From Fluctibacter halophilus (lineage in GTDB: Bacteria > Pseudomonadota > Gammaproteobacteria > Enterobacterales > Alteromonadaceae): a stretch of DNA of 64,000 nt. The stretch is taken from NCBI RefSeq assembly GCF_020687825.1, contig NZ_JAJEWP010000001.1, positions 745,888-809,887 on the forward strand. Reading direction: 5' to 3'. The notes beneath the pieces are model-generated. The model was not told where the DNA came from, made no database searches, and saw only the letters and a list, made by a program, of their open reading frames with translations. The position numbers and the translations under genes are program-made. Positions within the stretch are counted from its first letter, which is position 1; the number at the start of each line of letters is the position of its first letter. Shown here piece after piece: positions 25,417 to 34,069 of this stretch.

Positions 25417-26544
25417 TTAAAGCTCGGGATCCCAAAATCCCGCATTTATAAGTTTAGTCAAAAACTGAACAAAAAATAAACGATTATTTGTGTTCAATGA
25501 AGAATTTGCTTGCCAATGGGGCGCACTCAGGAAAGATTCAACCAGTGCCATGGCATCCTCCGGGCAGTAAAAACCCATCCCATTGACCCACAGATTGTGT
25601 TCCTCCGGGGCCGCATCGATGCGGATAAATCGCGGGTTTAGGGTTGGCCAGAACGTGATCTTCTGATCCAGCCACTGACCGACTTCTTCAGCGCTAGTGT
25701 GAGCACTGGGCGCGAATTCTCGATGTGGCTGACTCAGATGGCTTGCCAGCCACTGACTGAAGCTTGGATCATCGATTCGTGCACGCATCAGCTGGCGTAA
25801 GTCGTCCACTTCAGACGAGAGTAAATCACCGGCAAAGGTGCGGACCGGCATGTTCGGATCCGCGAAGCGAGGTGTACTGCACTGGTCAATAAGGTGATCC
25901 GCCAATGCACTGAATAAATCTGCCTGAGAGGGGGCTCTGCAGCCAACCGAAAAACTCATGCTGTCGGTAATTGCCTGACCCGCGTGGGGGCATCCTGGTG
26001 GGATGTACAGCACGTCGCCACTGGAGAGCACCACATCAATGACCGGTTCGAATCCGCTTACCTGACGCAACGCAGGGTGGGGCGTTTGCTCCTGGTAGTC
26101 GCCACGGCCACCCACTTGCCAATGCCGTTGCCCTTTGCCCTGAACAATGAACACATCGTACTGATCAAGGTGTGGTCCCACGCCAGCGCCAGGCACCGCA
26201 AAACTGACCATGACATCTTCGCGGCGCCACACAGGGAGAAAGGTAAAAGCGTCCAATAACGCCCTTGCAGCCGGCACCAGGTTGTCGACGCCCTGCACCA
26301 ACAGGCTCCACTGATCCACGCACTGAGCACTGAAATCCTCAAACGGTCCATGGGCAACATGCCACTGATCACCGCTGCGTCTGACGATGCGAGCATCGAT
26401 ATCCTCTTCCATTGCCAAACCGGCAAGCTCATGTTCGTCGATAGGATCGTCAAAATCGGGCAGCAATTGTTTCAGAACAACCGGTGACTTTTGCCAGTAG
26501 TTGCGTAAGAAGGATTGACGATCAAAGTTGTGCAGTGTGTACAT
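25417..26544 (-). CDS. roxA: Ribosomal oxygenase RoxA (YcfD), L16 arginine hydroxylase
   Basis: A 375-aa JmjC/cupin 2-oxoglutarate/Fe(II) oxygenase that hydroxylates Arg81 of ribosomal protein L16 in E. coli. The metal triad is in place: His125, Asp127 (HLDQYD) and His187 (CPHAGQ), at the same numbers as in E. coli YcfD. 2-OG-binding R is expected in the strand after it. A C-terminal helical/wHTH region follows. ATG 26542-26544 gives the family length (373 in E. coli). It starts 73 bases inside the 3' end of the upstream cyclase gene and is followed by a GNAT gene. Confidence 0.93.
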   Translation of the reverse strand: MYTLHNFDRQSFLRNYWQKSPVVLKQLLPDFDDPIDEHELAGLAMEEDIDARIVRRSGDQWHVAHGPFEDFSAQCVDQWSLLVQGVDNLVPAARALLDAFTFLPVWRREDVMVSFAVPGAGVGPHLDQYDVFIVQGKGQRHWQVGGRGDYQEQTPHPALRQVSGFEPVIDVVLSSGDVLYIPPGCPHAGQAITDSMSFSVGCRAPSQADLFSALADHLIDQCSTPRFADPNMPVRTFAGDLLSSEVDDLRQLMRARIDDPSFSQWLASHLSQPHREFAPSAHTSAEEVGQWLDQKITFWPTLNPRFIRIDAAPEEHNLWVNGMGFYCPEDAMALVESFLSAPHWQANSSLNTNNRLFFVQFLTKLINAGFWDPEL

Positions 26545-27368
26545 AGTGTTGTCAGTTTTTCCAAATAATAGCCACTTTGTGTGGGCAACCCTTTCGGGAA
26601 TAATGTCTGTCTTGCTGAAAGCTGACAATACCGTCTCACAGCGTTTGCGGTGCTGCTGTGAAGGAGAATGTGATTGGCCGGTGCCAACTGTTCCATACGC
26701 GCTGCAATGTTGATGGTGTTCCCCCAAACATCCAGGCACTTGTCAGTGTGGCCAAGCATACCTGATATTGCTGCGCCCGTCGCAAGTCCGATACGCACCT
26801 GCAACGGTGCGTTAATGTTTGCTGCCCACCACACAGCATAGTCACGCATTAACCAGGCGCAATGACTCGCCTGCAGCGGGTTGAGCGGTTGGGCGTTGTT
26901 CAATCCTGCCGCTGCCATGTATTGATCGCCGGCGGTTTTGACCTTGTCCATCTGACACAGCGAGGTAATGAAATCATAGCCTTTAAACAACATATCGAGG
27001 TCACCAAGTACCTGCTCCGGGGGGCGTGAGCGACAATAGCGCGTAAAACCCTGTAAATCAGCAAACAGTACTGTCACTGCGCCATGGGTGCGCGGGGTTG
27101 TGGTGTTAAGGTGACAGTGCAGTTGAGGTGTCACGCTGACATCCCCAGTACCGGGCGCAAATCGCTGTGCACGTTGCTGCGGAGGTGACCAAGAGGGGTT
27201 GATAATCAGCACAAAGAGCGCGCTGAACAATAAAAGGAAAGCGGTACCCGGGTGACCCACATTGTTGGTCAATGTGAGCCAGCCAAGGGCACAACTGACC
27301 AACAACAATGACCCGCTGAAGTGAAACAAAAACGCTCGCCTTTGCTGGGCGAGAGGTGTCTGGCGCAT
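26472..27368 (-). CDS. Class III adenylate/guanylate cyclase, membrane-anchored
   Basis: A 298-aa protein with two N-terminal transmembrane helices (FHFSGSLLLVSCALGWLTL and AFLLLFSALFVLII) and a cytoplasmic class III cyclase domain. Metal-binding aspartates are in VTVLFADLQGFTRYC and KTAGDQYMAAAG; VRIGLATGAAISGMLG, CLDVWGNTINIAARMEQLAPA follow. Lys and Asp at the base-recognition sites (KTAGD; CLDVWG) favour ATP over GTP. So cAMP production is likely. The start is taken at ATG 27366-27368; no strong ribosome site is visible and the frame is open further upstream. It lies 73 bp after cdd, and its 3' end overlaps the roxA start by 73 bp. Confidence 0.85.
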   Translation of the reverse strand: MRQTPLAQQRRAFLFHFSGSLLLVSCALGWLTLTNNVGHPGTAFLLLFSALFVLIINPSWSPPQQRAQRFAPGTGDVSVTPQLHCHLNTTTPRTHGAVTVLFADLQGFTRYCRSRPPEQVLGDLDMLFKGYDFITSLCQMDKVKTAGDQYMAAAGLNNAQPLNPLQASHCAWLMRDYAVWWAANINAPLQVRIGLATGAAISGMLGHTDKCLDVWGNTINIAARMEQLAPANHILLHSSTANAVRRYCQLSARQTLFPKGLPTQSGYYLEKLTTLCTHCTTLIVNPSYATTGKSHRLF

Positions 27369-27441
27369 GAGATACCCGAAGAGGCGATGTATCTTCAGTG
27401 TAGTGCCGCGCGCAGGTGGTTGAAACGCACTTGCGTCCAGT

Positions 27442-27843
27442 TTACATATCGAACGCTTTTGGCAACAACTCACCCAGTGTCAGGGTTTCGACTTTTCCAT
27501 CCCGCGTTGCCAGGTGAACCGGTGTCTGTGGCGAAGCAAATTCACGCAATTTCTGACGGCAGCCGCCACAGGGCGGGCAAGGCTTGCTATTGGGGCTGAC
27601 AATCATAACCTGTTCTATGCGTTTTGCGCCCTGACTGATCATCGCACCAATTGCGCTGGCCTCAGCACATTGGCCTAACGGGTAAGACACGTTCTCAACG
27701 TTGCAGCCAACATACAGGTTGCCATCGTCGGCTTTTATTGCGGCGCCGACCTTAAACGTTGAATAGGGCGCATGGGCATATGCCTGGACCTTTAACGCGG
27801 CCTCAAACAAGGGTTGTAGCGAAGATTGTGTATCCTGTGGCAC
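27442..27843 (-). CDS. cdd: Cytidine deaminase (homotetrameric type)
   Basis: A 133-aa zinc enzyme that deaminates cytidine and deoxycytidine. The catalytic Cys/Glu motif GCNVENVSYPLGQCAEASAI and the second zinc site PCPPCGGCRQKL are intact, and FKVGAA marks the core strand. I choose GTG 27841-27843 (VPQDTQSSLQPLFEAAL), which has GGGA upstream and gives the usual length; the longer frame from ATG 27906 would add 21 unrelated residues, so the start is uncertain by that much. First gene of cdd-cyclase-roxA-GNAT. Confidence 0.9.
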   Translation of the reverse strand: MPQDTQSSLQPLFEAALKVQAYAHAPYSTFKVGAAIKADDGNLYVGCNVENVSYPLGQCAEASAIGAMISQGAKRIEQVMIVSPNSKPCPPCGGCRQKLREFASPQTPVHLATRDGKVETLTLGELLPKAFDM

Positions 27844-28016
27844 GGTAGTGTCCCGTGGTGAACTAAAGGACGAGCAAGTGTGCGCTAAGTTGGGGGGTGG
27901 TTTCAAGTCTTATAGAACTGAAATATATGTTTTAAGGGCCAGGTGACGACGGGGGAGATTGAAAACCCCTGCAATTGCGCGCATGCTGACTTTTTTACAC
28001 ACGGGAGAATCAAGCC

Positions 28017-28811
28017 ATGGCGGCGCGCTACTGGAGAATCCTATGGGCTATCGCTGCTCTGTTGGCCGCGGGCGTGACCTTAGCCAAGCCTTGGCCAGGT
28101 GATGCCCAGGCTGCGGTTGTGCTTGGTTACGATGATGCCTTGCCCAGTCAGCTATACACGGCCGTGGGACAGCTTAATGACGTCAACATCAAGGCCACCT
28201 TCTACCTCACGCTGACCACCGTTGACGCTTCCGGCACGTGGCAGCAATGGCGGGATGTGGCGCAGCAAGGGCATGCGTTGGGCAATCATACGTTCAGTCA
28301 TCCCTGTCGCGGTGATCGGGCCGGACGCGGCTGGGTCAGCGCAGAGCAGGATCTGAGTCGTTGGTCTGCACAACAACTACTGGCCGATATTGAACGGGCG
28401 CAGCAGCAACTTAATCAGTTGGCGCCGGCAAGTGAACGTTCATTTACGCCACCCTGTGGTGATCATTTGGTCGGAGGGAAAAACTATTGGGCGATGCTGC
28501 CTGCTGATATCAGCGTGATGCGGGTACCCTATGATACCAAGCTTCCCCCGGTGTCTCCCGGCATCACCGTAATACCCACCTGGTTTCCGGTTGATGTAAG
28601 CGCCCAAACGCTGATTAATTTTACTGAAAAGGCGGCGCGCGACGGCGGGATCGCCAGTGTGTCATTTCACGGTATCGGCGGTGACCATTTGAGTGTCGAC
28701 AGTGCGGCGCATCGCCAGTTTCTCGACTACCTTGCCGCCAATCGCAACCGCTATTGGATCACGACAACCGTGGCGTTAGCGAGACACCTGAAAACCGTTC
28801 AGTCACAGTAA
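28017..28811 (+). CDS. Exported polysaccharide deacetylase family protein
   Basis: A 264-aa protein with a signal peptide (MAARYWRILWAIAALLAAGVTLA then KPWPG). The NodB-type core is present: the TFDDG-like motif reads GYDDAL (Asp39, Asp40), and the metal pair His91 and His95 is in GNHTFSHP. Later FTPPCGDH and SVSFHGIGGDH are the catalytic C-terminal motifs. The family removes N- or O-acetyl groups from carbohydrates such as peptidoglycan or chitin. ATG 28017 with GGGAG nine bases before it. It leads the envelope cluster with nlpI and the metzincin-like gene. Confidence 0.85.
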   Translation: MAARYWRILWAIAALLAAGVTLAKPWPGDAQAAVVLGYDDALPSQLYTAVGQLNDVNIKATFYLTLTTVDASGTWQQWRDVAQQGHALGNHTFSHPCRGDRAGRGWVSAEQDLSRWSAQQLLADIERAQQQLNQLAPASERSFTPPCGDHLVGGKNYWAMLPADISVMRVPYDTKLPPVSPGITVIPTWFPVDVSAQTLINFTEKAARDGGIASVSFHGIGGDHLSVDSAAHRQFLDYLAANRNRYWITTTVALARHLKTVQSQ

Positions 28812-28825
28812 CCGATTGTGACAAT

Positions 28826-28854
28826 TTGTCTTCCTTACCCGGCACTGTCATACT
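28826..28854 (+). promoter_or_regulatory. Promoter of nlpI
   Basis: TTGTCT (28826-28831), a 17-bp spacer and CATACT (28849-28854), about 115 bp before the ATG. Confidence 0.45.
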
Positions 28855-28968
28855 TTACTTTATCGAACAAATACGCGACCCTTGCGCCCTCAACAGTTGC
28901 CAGGTGTCTGCAACAGTACGACTGGGCCAATGCCAGTATTGAACCTGACCAAGGATCCCTTTTCTTCT

Positions 28969-29859
28969 ATGCGCCATATCGTTTTTTCCGTATTTCTTAT
29001 TATCGCTTCAGGTCTGACCGGTTGCGCCAGTTTTTCGCCCTCGGGTGGCACCCAGCAGATGGGGAATTTATTGCTTGCGGTGCCTGCACCTGCCAGTCCC
29101 CGTGCACAGCTGGCGATAGCACGTTATAACCAGATATTGATGCAGGCGCCGTTGGAAGACAACGAGCGGGCTGAACTGTTTTTCCAGCGCGGTATGCTGT
29201 ACGACAGTGTCGGGTTGCCCGGACTGGCGGAATACGATTTTAAACGGGCTATTTCGTTGAAGCCTGATCTGGCTGAAGCGCACAATTCTCTGGGGATCCA
29301 CTATACCCAGCAAATGGAATTCATTCAGGCCTACGAAGCGTTTGATTCGACCCTAGACATTAATCCCGACTACGACTACGCCTTTCTCAATCGCGGTATC
29401 GCGTTGTATTACGGCGGTCGTCCCGATTTGGCTGCACAAGATTTTGACCGTTTCTATGCCCAGGACAAGCAGGACCCGTACAGAGCCCTGTGGACGTTTA
29501 TTGCAGAACGTGAAGTCGATTTGTCACGGGCGCAGCAGAACCTGCGCGTAGTTCGTCAGGCGCTGAGTGATGACAACTGGGCTACATTGCTGGTCGACCT
29601 GTATTTGGGCCAGGCCAGCGAAAGAGAGGTGCTCAGCGCGCTTATCGTGGGTGTACGTAACCAACGGCAACTGACCGACCGCTTGTGTGAAGCGTATTTC
29701 TATCTGGGCAAATACCATGCATCGCGTGGCAATAAAGGCAAGGCGTCGAATTACTTTAAGCTGGCCCTGAGTACCAATGTGTTCGAATACGTCGAACACC
29801 GCTATGCACGCCTTGAACTCGACCTTCTCAGTCGCAACAAAGACACAGAAACGCAGTAA
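28969..29859 (+). CDS. nlpI: Lipoprotein NlpI (TPR adaptor)
   Basis: A 296-aa outer-membrane lipoprotein with four or more TPRs. The signal MRHIVFSVFLIIASGLTGC ends in lipobox LTGC (Cys19). TPR units such as ELFFQRGMLYDSVGLPGLAEYDFKRAISLKPDLAEAHNSLG and YDYAFLNRGIALYYGG are seen (ERAELFFQRGMLY, DPDLAEAHNSLGI pattern). In E. coli (294 aa) NlpI recruits the Prc protease to degrade the peptidoglycan endopeptidase MepS. The upstream in-frame start at 28882 is rejected because the lipobox would be too far in. pnp is not adjacent, unlike in E. coli. One base separates its stop from the next gene. Confidence 0.92.
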   Translation: MRHIVFSVFLIIASGLTGCASFSPSGGTQQMGNLLLAVPAPASPRAQLAIARYNQILMQAPLEDNERAELFFQRGMLYDSVGLPGLAEYDFKRAISLKPDLAEAHNSLGIHYTQQMEFIQAYEAFDSTLDINPDYDYAFLNRGIALYYGGRPDLAAQDFDRFYAQDKQDPYRALWTFIAEREVDLSRAQQNLRVVRQALSDDNWATLLVDLYLGQASEREVLSALIVGVRNQRQLTDRLCEAYFYLGKYHASRGNKGKASNYFKLALSTNVFEYVEHRYARLELDLLSRNKDTETQ

Positions 29860-29860
29860 T

Positions 29861-31348
29861 ATGAAACACCTCATGCGCGTCTTCCGCGGCGCCTTGGTTT
29901 TGTTGCCAGTGATCGTTTGCAACGCCGATGTCAGCCACGATCGCGCCGTTGTGCAACGCCATTTCAGCGATCCGTTTGTTGCCTCAATGTGGTACCCATT
30001 GGCCAAGCAGGGGGATGAAGGCGCCCAGGCAGCGTTGTTGGAATATGCCCAACAACGCAATCAAGCACACTGGCTTAAGCGCATGGGCGCTTTGGGTCAG
30101 CACAGTGCTTATTATCACCTTGCCATGCAGCAGAAAAACCTCAATGAAGCGCGCCGCTGGTTACGCAAGGGAGCCATGGCCGGGGATGCCGAAAGCCAAT
30201 ATGAACTGGCATTGATCACGGACTACGGTGTACGCAAAGTGCATTGGCTGGAGCAGGCTGCACAACAGAATTTTATTCCTGCACAGGTGGCATTGTATCA
30301 ATGGTTACAGTTGCAGGGCGATGACGAGGCTGCCTTTGCATGGCTGCAACGGGTGGCGCCACTGCACGGAAACAGCGCACTGCTGTTGGGTGATCAATTG
30401 TGGCAACGGGGCGATAGCGCGGCAGCCATTGATGCCTTTGAAAAAGCGACCGCCTTGGGAAATCAGCAGGCCGTCGAACGACTCAACGTGATCCGTACTT
30501 ACTGGCAACGTCCACAGGACACGCGCGTATACGGTGCTTCATTGGCCAATTGTACATTGCGTGTCCAGCCGGTCACCGCCAGTCTGCAGGGCATGCGACG
30601 ATTACTGACGCTGCTACAAACCGTTGAACAGGATGCACGCCTGAGCGCTTTACCCATGTGTTTTAATGCGCCATTGTGGGTTGAGCACAAGGACTTACCC
30701 TGCACCAACCGATGGCAGGGCGCAGGGCGATTGGGCTGTCGTTTAGGGCCTCTGGCGGAGCGCTTCAGCGCTTCGCTGGATGACCATCCGTTCAGCCACG
30801 TAATGGTAATGGCCACACAGGGCAAAGCCAATGTCCAGGACGGCGTGATGTACCTCGATCTGTCTGACAGCTATGATGTTTTTGTGCATGAGCTGGCCCA
30901 TTTTGCCGGGTTTGTGGATGAATACCCGTTGGGGAATGCGTTGGCACAAGTTCACTGCAAAGCGTCATTGGCACCCAATGTACGGGTATTTCAGCCCGTC
31001 GATCAAGAGAGCGGCGATGATACGGTCGATGTTCCCGAGGGCTGGTTCAAAGCCCGAACCTGTAATAATCACCCGGCCCAGGCCTACAAACCCAGTGCCA
31101 AAATGACGTTCATGGAGTTTCATGACACCGCCCACATACCCCAGGTATACCTTGAATTGTGGGCTCAGCGACTGTCGCAACGGCACTTCCTGCAAACCGC
31201 TTATCAGAATCTGGCGCGCGCCAGCAGCACACCGGCGTTGGTTAACTTCTGGTGGCAACAGGAAGCCAATTATGTGCGTCAACCGAGCTGGTCTTTACCG
31301 GCTGTCGAGCAGGCGCCGTCTGAGCAAGTGGCGCCTGCCGGGCGATGA
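29861..31348 (+). CDS. Secreted Sel1-repeat protein with metzincin-like zinc motif
   Basis: A 495-aa protein with a signal peptide (MKHLMRVFRGALVLLPVIVCNA, then DVSH). Residues about 35-215 are helical Sel1/TPR-like repeats (EARRWLRKGAMAGDAESQYELAL, AAFAWLQRVAPLHGNSALLLGDQL and similar). The second half contains VHELAHFAGFVDEY, with His343, Glu344, His347 and Asp353, which fits the metzincin pattern HExxHxxGxxD seen in snapalysin and M64-type peptidases. A possible Met-turn is SAKMTFMEF. So a periplasmic or secreted zinc peptidase is likely. The gene starts one base after nlpI, so the pair is co-translated. No exact family is recognised. Confidence 0.7.
   Translation: MKHLMRVFRGALVLLPVIVCNADVSHDRAVVQRHFSDPFVASMWYPLAKQGDEGAQAALLEYAQQRNQAHWLKRMGALGQHSAYYHLAMQQKNLNEARRWLRKGAMAGDAESQYELALITDYGVRKVHWLEQAAQQNFIPAQVALYQWLQLQGDDEAAFAWLQRVAPLHGNSALLLGDQLWQRGDSAAAIDAFEKATALGNQQAVERLNVIRTYWQRPQDTRVYGASLANCTLRVQPVTASLQGMRRLLTLLQTVEQDARLSALPMCFNAPLWVEHKDLPCTNRWQGAGRLGCRLGPLAERFSASLDDHPFSHVMVMATQGKANVQDGVMYLDLSDSYDVFVHELAHFAGFVDEYPLGNALAQVHCKASLAPNVRVFQPVDQESGDDTVDVPEGWFKARTCNNHPAQAYKPSAKMTFMEFHDTAHIPQVYLELWAQRLSQRHFLQTAYQNLARASSTPALVNFWWQQEANYVRQPSWSLPAVEQAPSEQVAPAGR
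31309..31338 (+). repeat. Perfect 9-bp inverted repeat near the 3' end of the metzincin gene
   Basis: GCAGGCGCC (31309-31317) and GGCGCCTGC (31330-31338) with a 12-nt loop lie inside the last coding residues, eight bases before the stop. No T run follows. Confidence 0.6.
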
Positions 31349-31459
31349 TGTTGGTATTTCATTGGGATAAGGGTACACTGGCAAAAGTGGTTGTTGTTTA
31401 GCCAGTTACCGTGCCGACAACAACGCATGCGATAACGATAATAACAAACGTCGGAACCT

Positions 31460-33133
31460 ATGAACGCCAGTTTTGATGACGCGCCATACATTCAGGCTTA
31501 TCGCTGTCTGAATGAAGCTTTGCTCCTTATTGATAAGGAGTATCGGGTGCGCTTTGCCAGCCCGCTGTACTTATCAACGTTCAATGTCACCACCGATTCG
31601 CTGCTTGGCGCAGATATCACCACCGTGCTGGGCGCAGGCATTACACCGTCAATTGCCCAATTGGACACGGTGGCTCAGGGGGTGAACCATTGGAGCGGCG
31701 AGGTATCTGTCGGTGCCGACAGTGCCACTGAGAGCCGGTTTGTGCATATCGATGTGGTATTCGACAGTCAGGAACATCAGGGGTATCTGCTGCGTTTTAT
31801 CTCGCCCCGCCAGCAAGACATCCAGCAAGCGGCATTGCAGGAAAAAGCCTACCATGATGAGCTGACCCGCTTACCCAACCGGGCTTTGTTCAATCAGTTA
31901 CTCAAGCACCAAATCAGTCAGTGTCAACGCAATAAAAGCCGTTTTGCATTGATGTTTCTCGACCTGGATCGGTTTAAATGGGTCAATGATACGTTTGGCC
32001 ATGATGCCGGCGATCTGTTGTTATCAACGCTGGCGGAACGGTTGGAACATACCCTGCGTAAAAGCGACATTGTGGCGCGTCTGGGTGGTGATGAGTTTGT
32101 TGTCATCATGAACAATATCCGCGATCTGCAAACCATTGCCAATGTGGCGGACAAAATCATTCGTCAGATCAGTAAACCTGTCACCGAAGGGGCGCATCAT
32201 CTGCAGGTCGGGTGCAGTATCGGCATCAGTATCTACCCGGAAAATGGTGTGTCTGCTGAAGCATTGCTGCACCAGGCTGACCAAGCTATGTACCGGGCCA
32301 AAAAGCAGGGTGGTGCCGATTACTTTTATTTCAGTGACGCGTTGAATCAGGAATTGGAAGACAGTCGACGGGTGGAGCACAGTATTCGTGAAGGCCTTGC
32401 ATCGTCGGCTTTTGAGCCGTTTTTTCAACCGCAAATTGACCAGCGCAGCGGGCGAATCGTCGGGATCGAATGCCTGGCACGCTGGCGCTGCCCTGAGCAT
32501 GGGATCAGAACGCCAATAGAGTTTATCCCGGTGGCCAAAAAAGCCGGCTTGATGCACGATATTTTGCTGCAGGTGTTGGACAAGGCGCTGGGCGAAATCG
32601 CCGGTTGGCAATCCTACCTGCAAGGAAGGGTGCCGCTGTCCATCAACATGACCAGCCAGCAATTTCATCAGCCAAACACCTTTGAACAACTGAGCCGGAT
32701 GTTAGCCGATGTGGCGCTGGGCAATGATGCGCTGCGTATTGAAGTCACGGAAAGTGCGTTGCAAAAAGACGGCGATGCCTTTCTCGAACAACTGAAGAAA
32801 ATCAACATGGCAGGGTTTGGCATCACCTTGGATGATTTTGGCACCGGCTATTCGTCGTTACGCTATTTGCAGCAGTTGCCGGTGGATACGCTGAAAATTG
32901 ATCGGTCCTTTGTGCGCAATCTGGCGCACAATCCGCAGGATCGTATTATCGTCAAAGCGATCATTCAACTGGCGCAAACCCTTGGCATTGATGCGGTAGC
33001 CGAAGGGGTTGAGACCGAACAACAGGAACAGTTTCTGCGTGATAACGAATGTTATCTGATGCAGGGGTTCCTGTATTCCGAGGCCTTGTCAGCCCCTGAC
33101 TTTCGCGATTTTTTAGCCGCTCGCAATGGCTGA
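31460..33133 (+). CDS. PAS-GGDEF-EAL c-di-GMP enzyme
   Basis: A 557-aa cytoplasmic protein. N-terminal PAS-like sensor (about 10-110; ALLLIDKEYRVRFASPLYLSTF), then GGDEF (residues 209-213 in ARLGGDEFVVIM) with an RKSD inhibitory-site motif five residues before it, then EAL. The EAL core is Glu337 in GIECLARW (ECL instead of EAL), then SINMTSQQF, IEVTESAL and LDDFGTGYSSLRYL with KIDRSFV and AEGVET. So both cyclase and phosphodiesterase residues are kept, and the enzyme may be bifunctional. No membrane segment. It stands alone, convergent with cysZ 18 bp away. Confidence 0.9.
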   Translation: MNASFDDAPYIQAYRCLNEALLLIDKEYRVRFASPLYLSTFNVTTDSLLGADITTVLGAGITPSIAQLDTVAQGVNHWSGEVSVGADSATESRFVHIDVVFDSQEHQGYLLRFISPRQQDIQQAALQEKAYHDELTRLPNRALFNQLLKHQISQCQRNKSRFALMFLDLDRFKWVNDTFGHDAGDLLLSTLAERLEHTLRKSDIVARLGGDEFVVIMNNIRDLQTIANVADKIIRQISKPVTEGAHHLQVGCSIGISIYPENGVSAEALLHQADQAMYRAKKQGGADYFYFSDALNQELEDSRRVEHSIREGLASSAFEPFFQPQIDQRSGRIVGIECLARWRCPEHGIRTPIEFIPVAKKAGLMHDILLQVLDKALGEIAGWQSYLQGRVPLSINMTSQQFHQPNTFEQLSRMLADVALGNDALRIEVTESALQKDGDAFLEQLKKINMAGFGITLDDFGTGYSSLRYLQQLPVDTLKIDRSFVRNLAHNPQDRIIVKAIIQLAQTLGIDAVAEGVETEQQEQFLRDNECYLMQGFLYSEALSAPDFRDFLAARNG

Positions 33134-33151
33134 CGACAGTCCGCTGCCATA

Positions 33152-33886
33152 TCAGTGGTGACGTAATTCGTCGACCCACATCTTGGTTGCGCCACAAATA
33201 GCAACCGGCATCACTAGAAAGTTAACCAGCGGGATCATTGAGAATACGCTGACCATGATACCAAAACTGAATGCGTGACCTTTGTGCTGGTTCAGGGTCT
33301 GGCGCATGCTAGAAAACGGCACTTTGTGATTATCGAAAGGATAGTCGCAATACTGTATTGCCATCATCCAGGCGGTGAACAGAAACCACAATACCTGGCC
33401 TACCACCGGCAACAGAAAGAACAACAGCAAGAAACCAATGGCCCTTGGCACGTAGTAGCCAAACTTGGTCATCTCCCGACCCAGGGTGCGTGGAATATCC
33501 TTGACCACATCCATCATGCCGCCGTCCTGCATAGATTGGCCAGTAAGGTGTCGTTCGACTTTTTCCGCCAGCAGGCCATTGAACGGTGCTGCAATCCAGT
33601 TGGCCAGGGTGCCGAACAGCAGAGCAAAGACCAGCAAGATACTGATCAGTGCAAGTGGCCACAACAAATACACCAGACCGTCTTTGACCCAGCCCAGCCA
33701 GTCTGGGATCAGGTTGATAACCCAGGCAATGCCTTCGTCAACATAACCCACCAGAGAATACAGTGCGGTAGCGAATAACAGCAGGTTGACCGCCAGCGGG
33801 ATAAACACAAAGCGCTTGATGCCTTTGGTTCTGATCAATTGGAAGCCGGCAAAGAAATAATCGACACCGTTTGACTGACTCATCAT
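33152..33886 (-). CDS. cysZ: Sulfate transporter CysZ
   Basis: A 244-aa integral membrane protein of the CysZ family, which imports sulfate for cysteine synthesis. The N-terminus DYFFAGFQLIRTKGIKRFVFIPLAVNLLLF is characteristic, followed by WIAAPFNGLLAEKVE and PRTLGREMTKFGYYVPRAIGF and the C-terminal FSFGIMVSVFSMIPLVNFLVMPVAICGATKMWVDELR pattern (helix pair). AAAGG lies near the paired ATGs at 33884-33886 and 33881-33883. Divergent from smc, as E. coli has cysZ beside zipA. Confidence 0.9.
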   Translation of the reverse strand: MMSQSNGVDYFFAGFQLIRTKGIKRFVFIPLAVNLLLFATALYSLVGYVDEGIAWVINLIPDWLGWVKDGLVYLLWPLALISILLVFALLFGTLANWIAAPFNGLLAEKVERHLTGQSMQDGGMMDVVKDIPRTLGREMTKFGYYVPRAIGFLLLFFLLPVVGQVLWFLFTAWMMAIQYCDYPFDNHKVPFSSMRQTLNQHKGHAFSFGIMVSVFSMIPLVNFLVMPVAICGATKMWVDELRHH

Positions 33887-33977
33887 GACAACCTTTCTAA
33901 TATATTGATTTTATGGAGAAAACAAATAATATTTGGGTCATCATAGCATGTCCGGCCAAGGCAACTCAAAACGTCAA

Positions 33978-34006
33978 TTGTTACACCTGATGACTTTTGG
34001 TACATT
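33978..34006 (+). promoter_or_regulatory. Promoter of smc
   Basis: TTGTTA (33978-33983), a 17-bp spacer and TACATT (34001-34006), predicting a leader of about 57 nt. Confidence 0.55.
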
Positions 34007-34069
34007 CGATGGTTAGGGACAAGCGCACACGTCTCAATTATCATAACAACAGGGACAACACGATCACCC

